Shown: one piece after another, positions 6,780-14,272 of the stretch
How positions within the stretch are numbered: position 1 is the stretch's first letter
Layout: every line of letters starts with the position of its first letter
DNA from: Clostridia bacterium
GTDB lineage: Bacteria > Bacillota > Clostridia > Oscillospirales > CAG-382
Direction: 5' to 3'
Length of the DNA stretch: 15,740 nt
NCBI GenBank assembly: GCA_900757905.1
Contig: CAAEPN010000217.1
Location: 1-15,740, forward strand
The notes under the pieces: generated by a model
Database searches by the model: none
Seen by the model: the letters and a program-made list of their open reading frames with translations, nothing else
Told to the model about the DNA's origin: nothing
Program-made: the position numbers and the translations under genes

Positions 6780-8882
6780 TTAAACGTCTAAGTTGGTGAC
6801 GTATTTGGCGTTCTGTTGGATAAACGCACGGCGCGGCTCGACCTTTTCGCCCATGAGAAGCGAAAACGTTTCATCGGCCTCCAAGGCGTCCTCAATGCGA
6901 ACCTGAATGAGCGTGCGGTGTTCGGGATCCATGGTGGTCTCCCACAACTGCTCTGCATCCATTTCACCAAGACCTTTGTAGCGCTCGGCGTCAACATTTA
7001 CGCCGCCAAGCTCCTCGATGTATAAGTCGCGTTCCTCGTCCGAGAAGGCATAGCGTACCTGCTTGCCCTTGAACACCTTGTAAAGCGGCGGCTGGGCGCA
7101 GTAAATGTGGCCTTCTTCAATAAGAGGACGCATGTGACGGAAGAAAAACGTCAAGAGTAACGTCTTGATGTGCGCACCGTCCACATCGGCATCGGCCATG
7201 ATGATGATTTTCCCGTAGCGCAGCTTTTCAAGATTGAATTCCGTACCCACACCACAGCCAAGCGCGATGATGATCGGCGTGATCTGCACACTGGACAAAA
7301 TGCGGTCAAGACGGGATTTTTCGACGTTTAATATTTTGCCGCGCATCGGGAGAATGGCTTGGAACTTGCTGTCACGGCCGTCTTTTGCCGTACCGCCTGC
7401 GGAATCACCCTCGACAAGGAACAGCTCGGTGTCCTCCATGGAGCGGTTCTGGCAGTCGGCAAGCTTGCCGGGAAGTGTTGTCCCTTCGAGCGCCGTTTTG
7501 CGGCGCGTTAATTCACGTGCTTTTTTGGCGGCTTCTCTGGCGCGCGATGCGGCAAGTGCCTTTTCGATGATAATTTTACCGGTTGCCGGATTTTCCTCCA
7601 GATATGCCGTTAAACGCTCGGTCATGAGCGCTTCGACGAACGGACGGATATCGGCGTTGCCGAGCTTGCTCTTGGTCTGACCCTCGAACTGCGCTTCGGG
7701 CAGCTTGACGTTGATGACCGCGCAAAGACCGTCGCGCACATCCTCGCCCATGAGGTTCTTGTCATCGGCTTTGAGATAGCCGAATTTGCGCGCATAGTCG
7801 TTTAGAATTTTGGTGAGTGCGTTTTTGAAGCCGGTCTCATGCGTACCGCCCTCCATGGTACGCACATTGTTGGCAAACGAGAAGATCGTCTCATCGTATT
7901 TGTCGTTGTACTGCAAGGCGATCTCACAAGAGGTATCGTCCTTTTTGCCGGAAACGTAAATGACGTCCTCATGCAAGAGATTGGCGTGCTTTTTGGCGTT
8001 CAAATGCTCCACGAAGCTGCGGATACCGCCCTCGTACAACAATTCGACCGTCTTTTCTTTTTTCGGAGCGGCTTCTTCGGGAGAAACGCCCTCTTCGTCG
8101 AATTCGTGCTCGAAGCCGTCGCTGTCGCCATCCTCTTCGTCCTCGTTATATTCGGTAATTTCCGGAACATTTTCATGGGTCTCAGGACGCAGATCGACAA
8201 GCTCGATGGCAAGTCCTGCGTTTAAGAAAGCCTGTTCGCGGAGCATGGATAAAACGGTGTTGTATTTGACGACGATCTCATCAAAGATCTCGGCGTCCGG
8301 CTTGAAGCGGACATACAGACCATGCTTGTCGGTCTCGCCCTCTTCTTTCATGGGACGGGCGACCTTGCCGCGTTCAAAGCGTTCGGTATATTTTTTGCCG
8401 TCGTGGCAGTTGACGATCTCGGTCCATTCGGAAAGCGCGTTTACAACCGACGCACCCACGCCGTGCAGACCGCCGGAAATTTTATAGCCGTCGCCGCCGA
8501 ATTTACCGCCGGCATGAAGCACCGTAAAGACCACTTCAAGCGTCGGGATACCCATTTTCGGGTGAATACCTGCCGGAATACCGCGTCCGTTATCGAGAAC
8601 GGAAATGCTGTTGTCCTCATGAAGAGTGACGATAATGCGGTCGCAGATACCGGCAAGAGCCTCGTCGATGGAGTTTGTCACGATCTCGTAAATGAGGTGG
8701 TGCAAGCCCTTTTCGGAGGTCGAACCGATGTACATACCCGGACGCTTTCTTACGGCCTCTAAGCCTTCGAGAACCTGAATCTGGCTTTCGTCGTATTTAT
8801 GCGCCTCCGTGTCCACGGCTGTGTCTGCCGCCGTCACCTCTTCGGTGAAATGCTCGTTTTCGTAGTTTGTGTTTTCCTGCAT
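6780..8882 (-). CDS. gyrB: DNA gyrase subunit B with an acidic insertion
   Basis: This encodes 700 residues, longer than the roughly 640 usual in low-GC Gram-positives. GyrB is the ATPase and TOPRIM subunit of DNA gyrase, which introduces negative supercoils. The ATPase domain shows the catalytic Glu66 and Asn70 in YEIVTNSIDEA, LDNGRGIP (96-103) and GGLHGVGASVVNALS (137-151). The TOPRIM part shows EGDSAGG (491-497) and DADVDGAH (564-571). The C-terminus NLDV is typical. Extra length comes from about 25 residues before the conserved VLEGLEAVRKRPGMYIGS and from an acidic stretch (about 236-278) just before YEGGIRSFVEHLN. It has AAGGGAG before the ATG and follows remB by 45 bases. gyrA, often next, is absent; yceD follows instead. 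Confidence 0.98.
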   Translation of the reverse strand: MQENTNYENEHFTEEVTAADTAVDTEAHKYDESQIQVLEGLEAVRKRPGMYIGSTSEKGLHHLIYEIVTNSIDEALAGICDRIIVTLHEDNSISVLDNGRGIPAGIHPKMGIPTLEVVFTVLHAGGKFGGDGYKISGGLHGVGASVVNALSEWTEIVNCHDGKKYTERFERGKVARPMKEEGETDKHGLYVRFKPDAEIFDEIVVKYNTVLSMLREQAFLNAGLAIELVDLRPETHENVPEITEYNEDEEDGDSDGFEHEFDEEGVSPEEAAPKKEKTVELLYEGGIRSFVEHLNAKKHANLLHEDVIYVSGKKDDTSCEIALQYNDKYDETIFSFANNVRTMEGGTHETGFKNALTKILNDYARKFGYLKADDKNLMGEDVRDGLCAVINVKLPEAQFEGQTKSKLGNADIRPFVEALMTERLTAYLEENPATGKIIIEKALAASRAREAAKKARELTRRKTALEGTTLPGKLADCQNRSMEDTELFLVEGDSAGGTAKDGRDSKFQAILPMRGKILNVEKSRLDRILSSVQITPIIIALGCGVGTEFNLEKLRYGKIIIMADADVDGAHIKTLLLTFFFRHMRPLIEEGHIYCAQPPLYKVFKGKQVRYAFSDEERDLYIEELGGVNVDAERYKGLGEMDAEQLWETTMDPEHRTLIQVRIEDALEADETFSLLMGEKVEPRRAFIQQNAKYVTNLDV

Positions 8883-8905
8883 GATAGTCTCCCTTGCTTT
8901 AACGT

Positions 8906-8934
8906 ATAATATGTTAAATCGTGTTGTTTATAAA
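8906..8934 (-). promoter_or_regulatory. Possible internal promoter for gyrB
   Basis: On the minus strand TTTATA (plus 8929-8934, overlapping the remB stop) and TATTAT (plus 8906-8911) are 17 bases apart, matching 4 of 6 and 5 of 6 consensus bases. The -10 lies within an imperfect palindrome AACGTATAATATGTT (8901-8915). It could give gyrB expression independent of recF and remB. AT-rich sequence makes chance matches likely. Confidence 0.35.
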
Positions 8935-9206
8935 TATTTTGACTGCCGCTTCCAGCGTCCGTATAACGACGCCGACGAAAGCGAGGTCATATAGGCTTTT
9001 TCGCGGATCCCGGACGAAAGCACCACAAAGGTCTTCGGCAGGTCGCTTGCCACATTGACAAGCCTTTTTGCCTGTTCAAGACCGGCAAGATAACGCTTGG
9101 TGTCGGTTTTGGTGCTTGCCGTGTCGAGGTCGAATACGCCTAAAATGTCCTCCTTGGCGAGCACAGTTGTGCCGCCAATGTTGATATACGGATGATTTTT
9201 TGGCAT
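8928..9206 (-). CDS. remB: Extracellular-matrix regulator RemB-like protein (DUF370, YaaB)
   Basis: This encodes 92 residues of the small DUF370 family. In Bacillus subtilis the homolog YaaB (RemB) is encoded in the same place between recF and gyrB; its relative RemA is a DNA-binding activator of biofilm-matrix genes. The family pattern is visible: a beta strand YINIGGTTVLAKEDILGVFDLD at the N-terminus and a later FVVLSSGIREKAYMTSLSSASLYGR stretch resembling the conserved YxSPLSSxTL region. It is slightly longer than the Bacillus protein (about 81 residues). The start ATG at 9206 has AAAGGAG 7 bases upstream. It follows recF by 29 bases. Function here is inferred from family and position only. 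Confidence 0.88.
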   Translation of the reverse strand: MPKNHPYINIGGTTVLAKEDILGVFDLDTASTKTDTKRYLAGLEQAKRLVNVASDLPKTFVVLSSGIREKAYMTSLSSASLYGRWKRQSKYL

Positions 9207-9235
9207 ATGCGGTCTCCTTTGTGAAAATGCGAAAC

Positions 9236-10486
9236 TTAAGCTTCCGTTTGAAACAGTCCGTCCGTGATGTGCAGAACGCGTGCGCTTGCGTTTTTCGGAA
9301 AAGCCGCACGGTCGCAGCAGCTGATGATGGACTGTCTGCCGCCGATGAGCTTTAACAGGCGGCTTCTGCGTTCGGCGTCCAATTCGCCGAGCAGATCGTC
9401 GAGTAAAAACACCGGATATTCGCCGGTTACTTCCTTAAATATCTCACCCTCGGCGAGCTTTAGAGCAAGCACCGCGCTGCGCTGCTGCCCTTGGGAGGCA
9501 AAGGTGCGCGCGTTGAAATCCGAAACGGATGTTTTCGCCTTGCTTTCGGCGATTGCAAAAGCTTGTTCCGATTCTGTAACAGCTTCGTCCGTTTCGACGT
9601 CGGCGGCGCTGTCAAGCTCCTTTTCCGACGCGTTGTCGGCGATGTAAACGGCAAGATCGTCCTTGTGCGGCCCATGAAGCGCACGGCCGAGCCGAAGCTC
9701 GGAAACGCGGTCGGAACGGTAAATATCGCGAAGTCTTGCGGTAAGCGCCGCCGTGTCCGAAGACTCCGCAAAATCCCGTCCGGCAGCCGACAGATAGCGC
9801 ACATCAAGCGTTTCGCGGCTGTCCGAAAGAGCGGAATAGAACGAACCGGCCAAAGCCTTTAACCGTTCGGCAAAGGCATGCCGCTGACGGATGAGCACCG
9901 CGCCCGAGGACGCAAGCTGCTCGTTTAAAACTTCGAGATAATCGTTGTCGGGCGTGCCGTATACGGCCTTTTTCAAATAGCTGTTCTTTTGGGATAAGAC
10001 TTTCAAATACTCATTCATGCAGCGCACATAGCGCGGCGCGAGCTGGGAAAGCGCCATATCGAGAAACCTCCGCCGCTCTTCGGGACTGCCTTTGATGAGC
10101 GAGAGGTGGTCGGGCGTAAAGAGCACGGCACGAAAAATGCCTAAAAACTCGGACGCGCGCGGCGTTTCCGCCCCTTGATACAGCATGCGCTTGACAAAGG
10201 TCTGCGCGCCGGTTTTCTGCCAACGGAGCGTCATATGCTCGGCGTTTTGCGTTTGTGCGCGCAAAAAACGGATATCCGCGCCGGCAAAGCTTTCACCGCG
10301 TTTTATGAATTCGGTTTCTTTTCGGGTGCGGAAGCTTCGTCCTGATGCGAAAAGATAAATGCATTCGAGCGTATTGGTCTTACCGGCGGCATTTTTGCCG
10401 TATAACAGATTGACACCGTCGGAAAATTCCAAGGTTTGCGGCGCAAGATTGCGAAAATTTTCGATATCCAGCGTTTGTAACTGCAT
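9236..10486 (-). CDS. recF: DNA replication and repair protein RecF with an extra acidic segment
   Basis: This encodes 416 residues from the ATG at 10486 (MQLQTLDIENFRNLAPQTLE). RecF is an SMC/ABC-like ATPase that helps load RecA at gapped DNA. Walker A GKNAAGKT is at 30-37, the signature-like SQGQQRSAVLALKLAEGE at about 331-348, and Walker B FLLDDLLGELD at 360-370. The frame is open 37 codons further up inside the preceding glycosyltransferase gene, but that stretch is not RecF-like. The ATG lies 5 bases after the upstream stop with AGGA just before it, suggesting translational coupling. An insertion of about 38 residues rich in Glu, Asp, Ala and Ser (about 286-323) separates HKDDLAVYIADN from ARTFASQGQQR, where most RecF proteins have a few residues. 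The catalytic motifs are intact. Confidence 0.96.
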   Translation of the reverse strand: MQLQTLDIENFRNLAPQTLEFSDGVNLLYGKNAAGKTNTLECIYLFASGRSFRTRKETEFIKRGESFAGADIRFLRAQTQNAEHMTLRWQKTGAQTFVKRMLYQGAETPRASEFLGIFRAVLFTPDHLSLIKGSPEERRRFLDMALSQLAPRYVRCMNEYLKVLSQKNSYLKKAVYGTPDNDYLEVLNEQLASSGAVLIRQRHAFAERLKALAGSFYSALSDSRETLDVRYLSAAGRDFAESSDTAALTARLRDIYRSDRVSELRLGRALHGPHKDDLAVYIADNASEKELDSAADVETDEAVTESEQAFAIAESKAKTSVSDFNARTFASQGQQRSAVLALKLAEGEIFKEVTGEYPVFLLDDLLGELDAERRSRLLKLIGGRQSIISCCDRAAFPKNASARVLHITDGLFQTEA

Positions 10487-10491
10487 TTTTC

Positions 10492-11253
10492 CTATTTTAC
10501 CGGCTTGTTGCCGTGAAAGACCGTGCCGAATAAGAATTTCGGCAGCTTCAGCATACGTCCGACGCGCGACGGATTTTTCGAAAAGCGGTACAGCCATTCG
10601 AGATTGTGCTTGAGGTAAAACTCCGGTGCGCGTTCGGCAACGCCGGCAAACACGTCAAGCGTACCGCCAAGTCCTGCCGCAAAGCGAACGGAGGTGAATT
10701 TCTTTCGATTTTTATAGATAAAGCGCTCTTGCTTGGGCGCGCCTAAGCAGACAAATAAAATCTCCGCGCCGCTTTGATTGATTCCGTCGATAATGTCGTC
10801 AGTTTCTTCTTCGTTAAAGAAGCCGTCGCGGCCGGCAATTTCAATTTCGGGATATTTTTCTTTTAATGCGTCTGCTGCAAGCTCCCAAACAGCCTTTCTC
10901 TCGTCCGACGCCTTTGCACCGCCGAAAAAGTACAGCTTTTTATGCTCTTTTGCGGCGTATTCCACGACCTTTGCCGCCATTTCGATACCGGCCACCTTTT
11001 CCTTGAGCGGCGTTTTCAGAATTTTGGAGGCATATACAACGCCCACGCCGTCGGGAATAATAAGGTCGGCGGCGTTTACGACCTCGTATAACGCCGGATT
11101 TTCCACGCAAGCTTCTACAATTTCTGCGTTGGGCGTTACCATGTAGGAAAAGCCCTCGGCTTCGATGAGGGAAACGGCTTTCCGAAAGCCTTCCTCCATC
11201 GTGACGTTGTCAAAATAGACACCACGGACATTGATTTTTTCGGTTTGCGGCAT
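10492..11253 (-). CDS. tagA: WecG/TagA/CpsF family glycosyltransferase, probably N-acetylmannosaminyltransferase
   Basis: This encodes 253 residues, normal for this family. TagA transfers N-acetylmannosamine from the UDP sugar to undecaprenyl-PP-GlcNAc at the inner face of the membrane, the first committed step of wall teichoic acid linkage-unit synthesis; WecG and CpsF relatives act in other surface polymers. Family motifs are visible: MVTPNAEIV (38-46, Thr40), LIIPDGVGVVYASK (64-77, Asp68 in the catalytic-base position), GLGAPKQE-like CLGAPKQE (169-176), AAGLGGTLDVFAG (192-204), and the Arg/Lys-rich C-terminal tail ERAPEFYLKHNLEWLYRF with NPSRVGRM that helps membrane binding. A GAGAGGAT box precedes the ATG. 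It heads a run with recF, remB and gyrB. Sugar specificity cannot be read from the sequence, so the gene symbol is tentative. Confidence 0.9.
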   Translation of the reverse strand: MPQTEKINVRGVYFDNVTMEEGFRKAVSLIEAEGFSYMVTPNAEIVEACVENPALYEVVNAADLIIPDGVGVVYASKILKTPLKEKVAGIEMAAKVVEYAAKEHKKLYFFGGAKASDERKAVWELAADALKEKYPEIEIAGRDGFFNEEETDDIIDGINQSGAEILFVCLGAPKQERFIYKNRKKFTSVRFAAGLGGTLDVFAGVAERAPEFYLKHNLEWLYRFSKNPSRVGRMLKLPKFLFGTVFHGNKPVK

Positions 11254-11337
11254 AAGAATATCCTCTCTTTTGCTGTATCGCTGCGGTGCGGCTTGATAAA
11301 AGCGTACAGATTCGCATAATTATATCAATTCTATATT

Positions 11338-11366
11338 ATTATAGCACAAAAAATCGATTTTGTAAA
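11338..11366 (-). promoter_or_regulatory. Promoter for tagA-recF-remB-gyrB
   Basis: On the minus strand TTTACA (plus 11361-11366) and TATAAT (plus 11338-11343) are 17 bases apart, and TGC before the TATAAT gives an extended -10. It matches 11 of 12 consensus bases. The leader to the ATG at 11253 would be about 75-80 bases. A 12-base palindrome overlaps its spacer. Confidence 0.8.
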
Positions 11367-11430
11367 GACTTTTTTACATATTTAAAGTTTGAATCGATTT
11401 TTAATAAACTATGGATTGACAAAGAATCGA
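11350..11430. repeat. AATCGATT palindromic repeats, candidate operator sites
   Basis: A perfect 12-base palindrome AAAATCGATTTT occupies 11350-11361, between the -10 and -35 boxes of the minus-strand promoter. A second AATCGATT is at 11392-11399, with centres 40 bases apart (about four helical turns). GAATCGA occurs at 11391-11397 and again at 11424-11430. The placement resembles repressor operators, but the words are AT-rich and no regulator is identified. Confidence 0.4.
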
Positions 11431-11461
11431 CCGACCCAAATCTCATACCTAAATTTCATTC

Positions 11462-11490
11462 TTGACAACTTTCGGATACTCCGTTATACT
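11462..11490 (+). promoter_or_regulatory. Promoter for the secreted-protein pair
   Basis: TTGACA (11462-11467) and TATACT (11485-11490) are separated by exactly 17 bases, matching 11 of 12 consensus positions. It gives a leader of about 60 bases before the ATG at 11556. It is the only strong plus-strand promoter seen before the two surface genes. Confidence 0.82.
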
Positions 11491-11555
11491 TATAACAAAG
11501 ATAAAATAATAGTATAAATATGTAAAAAATATGTTTTACTTAACGAGGTGCTTTC

Positions 11556-14252
11556 ATGCTTCAAAAGACAAAAGATCTGCCGAAAATTCTGAAAAACGCT
11601 TTTATTTGCCTGTTTATCGCCGCCTTGCTTACGCTTGGCGCGGCTGCCGCGGAGGCGCTTGTGATCGAGGGTTCTGTATTAAGCTCCATTGATGTGGGCA
11701 AGACCTATCAGGCAACGGTAAAGGATCTGCGTATAGACGAAAATAATGTCCGCTATGAAAGCAGCGATACGAGCATTATCAAGATCGGAGAGAAAGACGG
11801 CAAAATTACGCCGATAGCGCCCGGCAAGGCGGAGTTAAACGCATACGATGTAACAAGCGACAGGTCGCTTTGCAAGCGTACCGTAACCGTGTATCTGCGC
11901 ACCGAATCCATTGAGGTGTTTCCCAAGAGGCTCTATCTCTATACGAGTAAGCCGTTCAATTCGTTCTCGTTTACCGTCACCAAGAAGATCCCCGAAAATT
12001 CGACCGATACGATAACGCCTCAATCGGATAACAAAGATATTGCAGGCGCCGGCGCTTTAACGACAAACATCTCTGCCGGCGACGTCGGAAAAACGACCAT
12101 TCGCTTTTATGCAAGACGAACCCGAGCAAGTGCCATCGACAGCGAATATTCGACGCTTATGTCAAGTACCGTCGAGGTGTTTGTCCATGAGCATAACACC
12201 TATAGCACCCAATGGACGGCGGCCGACAGCTTTTATCATTACCGCGCGTGCGACAAGGACGACTGTCCGCTGTTCCGGATTAACACGGAAATGGATTATG
12301 AGGAGCATGAGTTCTCAAGTTACGGCATTTGCAGAAGATGCAGGTATTACAAAGCTGCAAAAGAAAAAGACCATGAGCATACATTTAGCGTTCTCACCAC
12401 CGATGAAATGGGTCATTTTTGGCGCTGCTCCGACGCTGACTGCGGCGCGACCAAGCATTACGGACGGCATGAATTTAACACGGACGGTCTCTGCAAGGTC
12501 TGCGGCCATAAGCATGAGCACGATTCGTGGGAAACGGGCGTCACCATTTCGCCGGATGGACACTGGTTTGCCTGCTCGGAAAGCGGCTGCACGGCAAGAC
12601 GCGATTTCACGGTGCACGTGGCGTTAAATGAGTCTACGGCGACCTGCTTAGAGGATTTGAACTGCGTCACGTGCGGCATGACGTTCGGGCAGGGAAAGCA
12701 CGGTGAATTTGTTTGGACGACCAGCGAAAACTATCATACCTACAAATGCTCCGTGTGCGGCTATTGGGATCGCGATGCCGGTTCGACGCACGTTTTTGAA
12801 TACGGGACTGCCGAAACCATGAATTGCAAAGTCTGCGGCTATGTCCACACGCATACGTTCGGCGACTGGCAAAGCTCGGCGACCGAGCACTGGAAAGACT
12901 GCACCAAGCTGTACCGGGATTCCTACGGAAGGATCGCGCAAGCCGAATACGGCGAAAAAACGCCGCATACGTTTGATAAAACCGGCGTCTGTACAGAATG
13001 CGGCTATCAAAAAGAATTGGAAGTTGAGGACGGCGTTTACTTAATTTACGACTTGACCGATCTTTGGCTGTTTGCCGCCAAGGTCGGCGGCGACGAACCG
13101 TCAGCCAATGCCCGGTTAATGGCGGACATTGATCTTGAAAAGCAGCATTGGACGCCCATGGGAACGGATACCAAGCCTTACACGGGAACGTTTGACGGAA
13201 ACGGCAAAGCACTGACCGGTTTTCGCACCTCGGCCATCGAAAACAATACCGGTCTTTTCGGTGTGGTCAACGGCGGCACGGTCAAGGATTTCTCCCTTGA
13301 CGGCGGAATAATCGTCAATACCGCCGATAAGATCCACATTGGAAGCGTGGCCGGAGCGGCCAAGGGCGGCGCGGTCTTTTCGGGCATTGAATCGTCCGTG
13401 GTTATTATAGGCAGTACGGTTGTTGTCAAGCATGTCGGCGGTATTGTCGGAAGCTCACAGTTCGGTTCGGACGGGCTGCTCATTGAAAAATGCACGTTTA
13501 GCGGCAATATTTTGGTTCAGGGGTCAGGCGACTGCATCGGCGGCATTTTAGGCTATGCCAACTACGGCGTGACCATTCGCGACTGTGCGTCTACCGGTCA
13601 GGTTTACGGCGCATCCGGCGCATTGTATGTCGGCGGTATTTTAGGCTATATCAACAGCGCCTCGTTCGGCGGCATTACCGGCTGCTATGCGACCGGCAAG
13701 ATTTCGTCCGGCTTTGGCATCGGCTATATAAAAAACTGTGCGGCGAATACCATTTACAACAACTACTGCATGACAGGAACAACGCCTTACGGCGGCGAAA
13801 GAGCTTCTTTATGTACCGCGTCGGAGGTGACCGAAGCCGATTTGGCGAGCGGGCGCTTGACATGGCTCTTAAACGGTGCGGCCAATGACGGCGCCGGCAT
13901 ATGGAAGCAGACTCTCGGCACGGATGAACGGCCGAAGTTCGTGGGCGGAACGGTTTACCGTAAGGACAAATTGACCTACACCAACAATCCTGACGAGTGT
14001 CATGCTTTTATCTGCGCGGAAAACGGTGTGGTACAGGTATCCAACGTTACAAAGCCCTGTCTGTTGGTCTTCACGCGCTACGATAACGGTCGGTTTTATG
14101 CCATGATTACCACCAAGATCACCGAAAACTGCGAGATCCCGTATAAAGACTACGGACTGCTTCCAGCCACAGCCGAAAGGGTGTATAAGCTGTATCTTTG
14201 GGAGAACTTACAGAACGCCAAACCGCTTTGTGAAGCGGAGATATGCTCGTAA
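11556..14252 (+). CDS. Large secreted protein with Ig-like segment, Cys/His repeats and GLUG-type region
   Basis: This encodes 898 residues, function unknown. GAGGTG lies 5 bases before the ATG. The N-terminus is a signal peptide (charged start, hydrophobic 15-31, likely cleavage after AEA near 34). Residues about 35-115 look like a bacterial Ig-like (BIG2) domain (the YESSDTSIIKI and PIAPGKAELNAYDV stretches), with a second beta-rich part to about 210. Residues 211-484 carry His/Trp/Cys repeats with CxxC or spaced Cys pairs at 259/262, 291/296, 313/316, 340/345, 370/373, 398/401, 424/427 and 479/482. From about 497 there is a short helix (LTDLWLFAAKVGG), then GTFDGNGKALTGF and Gly-rich repeats GGIVG, GGILGYAN and GGILGYIN (to about 735). 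The C-terminal domain ends RVYKLYLWENLQNAKPLC, a style common in secreted clostridial proteins. No LPXTG or lipobox is present. A homolog follows 20 bases on. Confidence 0.93.
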   Translation: MLQKTKDLPKILKNAFICLFIAALLTLGAAAAEALVIEGSVLSSIDVGKTYQATVKDLRIDENNVRYESSDTSIIKIGEKDGKITPIAPGKAELNAYDVTSDRSLCKRTVTVYLRTESIEVFPKRLYLYTSKPFNSFSFTVTKKIPENSTDTITPQSDNKDIAGAGALTTNISAGDVGKTTIRFYARRTRASAIDSEYSTLMSSTVEVFVHEHNTYSTQWTAADSFYHYRACDKDDCPLFRINTEMDYEEHEFSSYGICRRCRYYKAAKEKDHEHTFSVLTTDEMGHFWRCSDADCGATKHYGRHEFNTDGLCKVCGHKHEHDSWETGVTISPDGHWFACSESGCTARRDFTVHVALNESTATCLEDLNCVTCGMTFGQGKHGEFVWTTSENYHTYKCSVCGYWDRDAGSTHVFEYGTAETMNCKVCGYVHTHTFGDWQSSATEHWKDCTKLYRDSYGRIAQAEYGEKTPHTFDKTGVCTECGYQKELEVEDGVYLIYDLTDLWLFAAKVGGDEPSANARLMADIDLEKQHWTPMGTDTKPYTGTFDGNGKALTGFRTSAIENNTGLFGVVNGGTVKDFSLDGGIIVNTADKIHIGSVAGAAKGGAVFSGIESSVVIIGSTVVVKHVGGIVGSSQFGSDGLLIEKCTFSGNILVQGSGDCIGGILGYANYGVTIRDCASTGQVYGASGALYVGGILGYINSASFGGITGCYATGKISSGFGIGYIKNCAANTIYNNYCMTGTTPYGGERASLCTASEVTEADLASGRLTWLLNGAANDGAGIWKQTLGTDERPKFVGGTVYRKDKLTYTNNPDECHAFICAENGVVQVSNVTKPCLLVFTRYDNGRFYAMITTKITENCEIPYKDYGLLPATAERVYKLYLWENLQNAKPLCEAEICS
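12186..13007 (+). repeat. Cys/His repeat array in the 898-residue secreted protein
   Basis: Residues 211-484 contain about six to seven imperfect units of roughly 35-45 residues. Each tends to read H-x-H/T-F or W, then a DGHWFAC- or EHWKDC-like segment, then an H-x-F-x(4-6)-G-x-C-x2-CG segment. The Cys pairs and His suggest metal binding or disulfides outside the cell. Units have diverged in sequence, so this is an old duplication, not a recent DNA-level repeat. Confidence 0.8.
13176..13760 (+). repeat. GLUG-type glycine-rich repeats in the 898-residue secreted protein
   Basis: Residues about 541-735 hold repeats of the form V/I-GGI-V/L-G-Y/S followed by an I-x-x-C-x-x-x-G strand: HVGGIVGSS (626-634), CIGGILGYAN (660-669) and YVGGILGYIN (691-700), with IEKCTFSG, IRDCASTG and ITGCYATG after them. 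This matches the GLUG motif found in bacterial surface proteins and suggests a parallel beta-helix-like fold. Each turn carries one Cys at an equivalent place. Confidence 0.75.
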
Positions 14253-14272
14253 ATAAATTAAGGAGAAACGGA

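Larger units (their letters stand above)
11254..11555. other. Divergent intergenic region (302 bases) with promoters for both directions
   Basis: No gene was found here. The AT-rich stretch holds a minus-strand promoter for the glycosyltransferase-recF-remB-gyrB run, a plus-strand promoter for the secreted-protein pair, and related AATCGATT/GAATCGA words between them. No DnaA box (TTATNCACA type) was seen, so I do not call an origin despite recF and gyrB nearby. Confidence 0.8.

Noticed and set aside
7234..7680. Long plus-strand open frames opposite gyrB, der and recF
   Set aside because: They lie antisense to strongly conserved genes, have low-complexity Ser/Ala/Arg compositions typical of shadow frames, and lack ribosome binding sites.
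10487..10597. Upstream extension of the recF frame into the glycosyltransferase gene
   Set aside because: The extra residues overlap a well-supported gene in another frame and do not resemble RecF, which normally begins near MQLQTLDIENFRN.
11254..11555. Possible replication origin near recF and gyrB
   Set aside because: I found no DnaA box clusters, and dnaA and dnaN are not present; the region is explained by two divergent promoters.
12186..13007. Cys/His array as DNA-binding zinc fingers
   Set aside because: The protein has a clear signal peptide and extracellular beta domains, so an intracellular zinc-finger role is unlikely, although extracellular metal binding remains possible.
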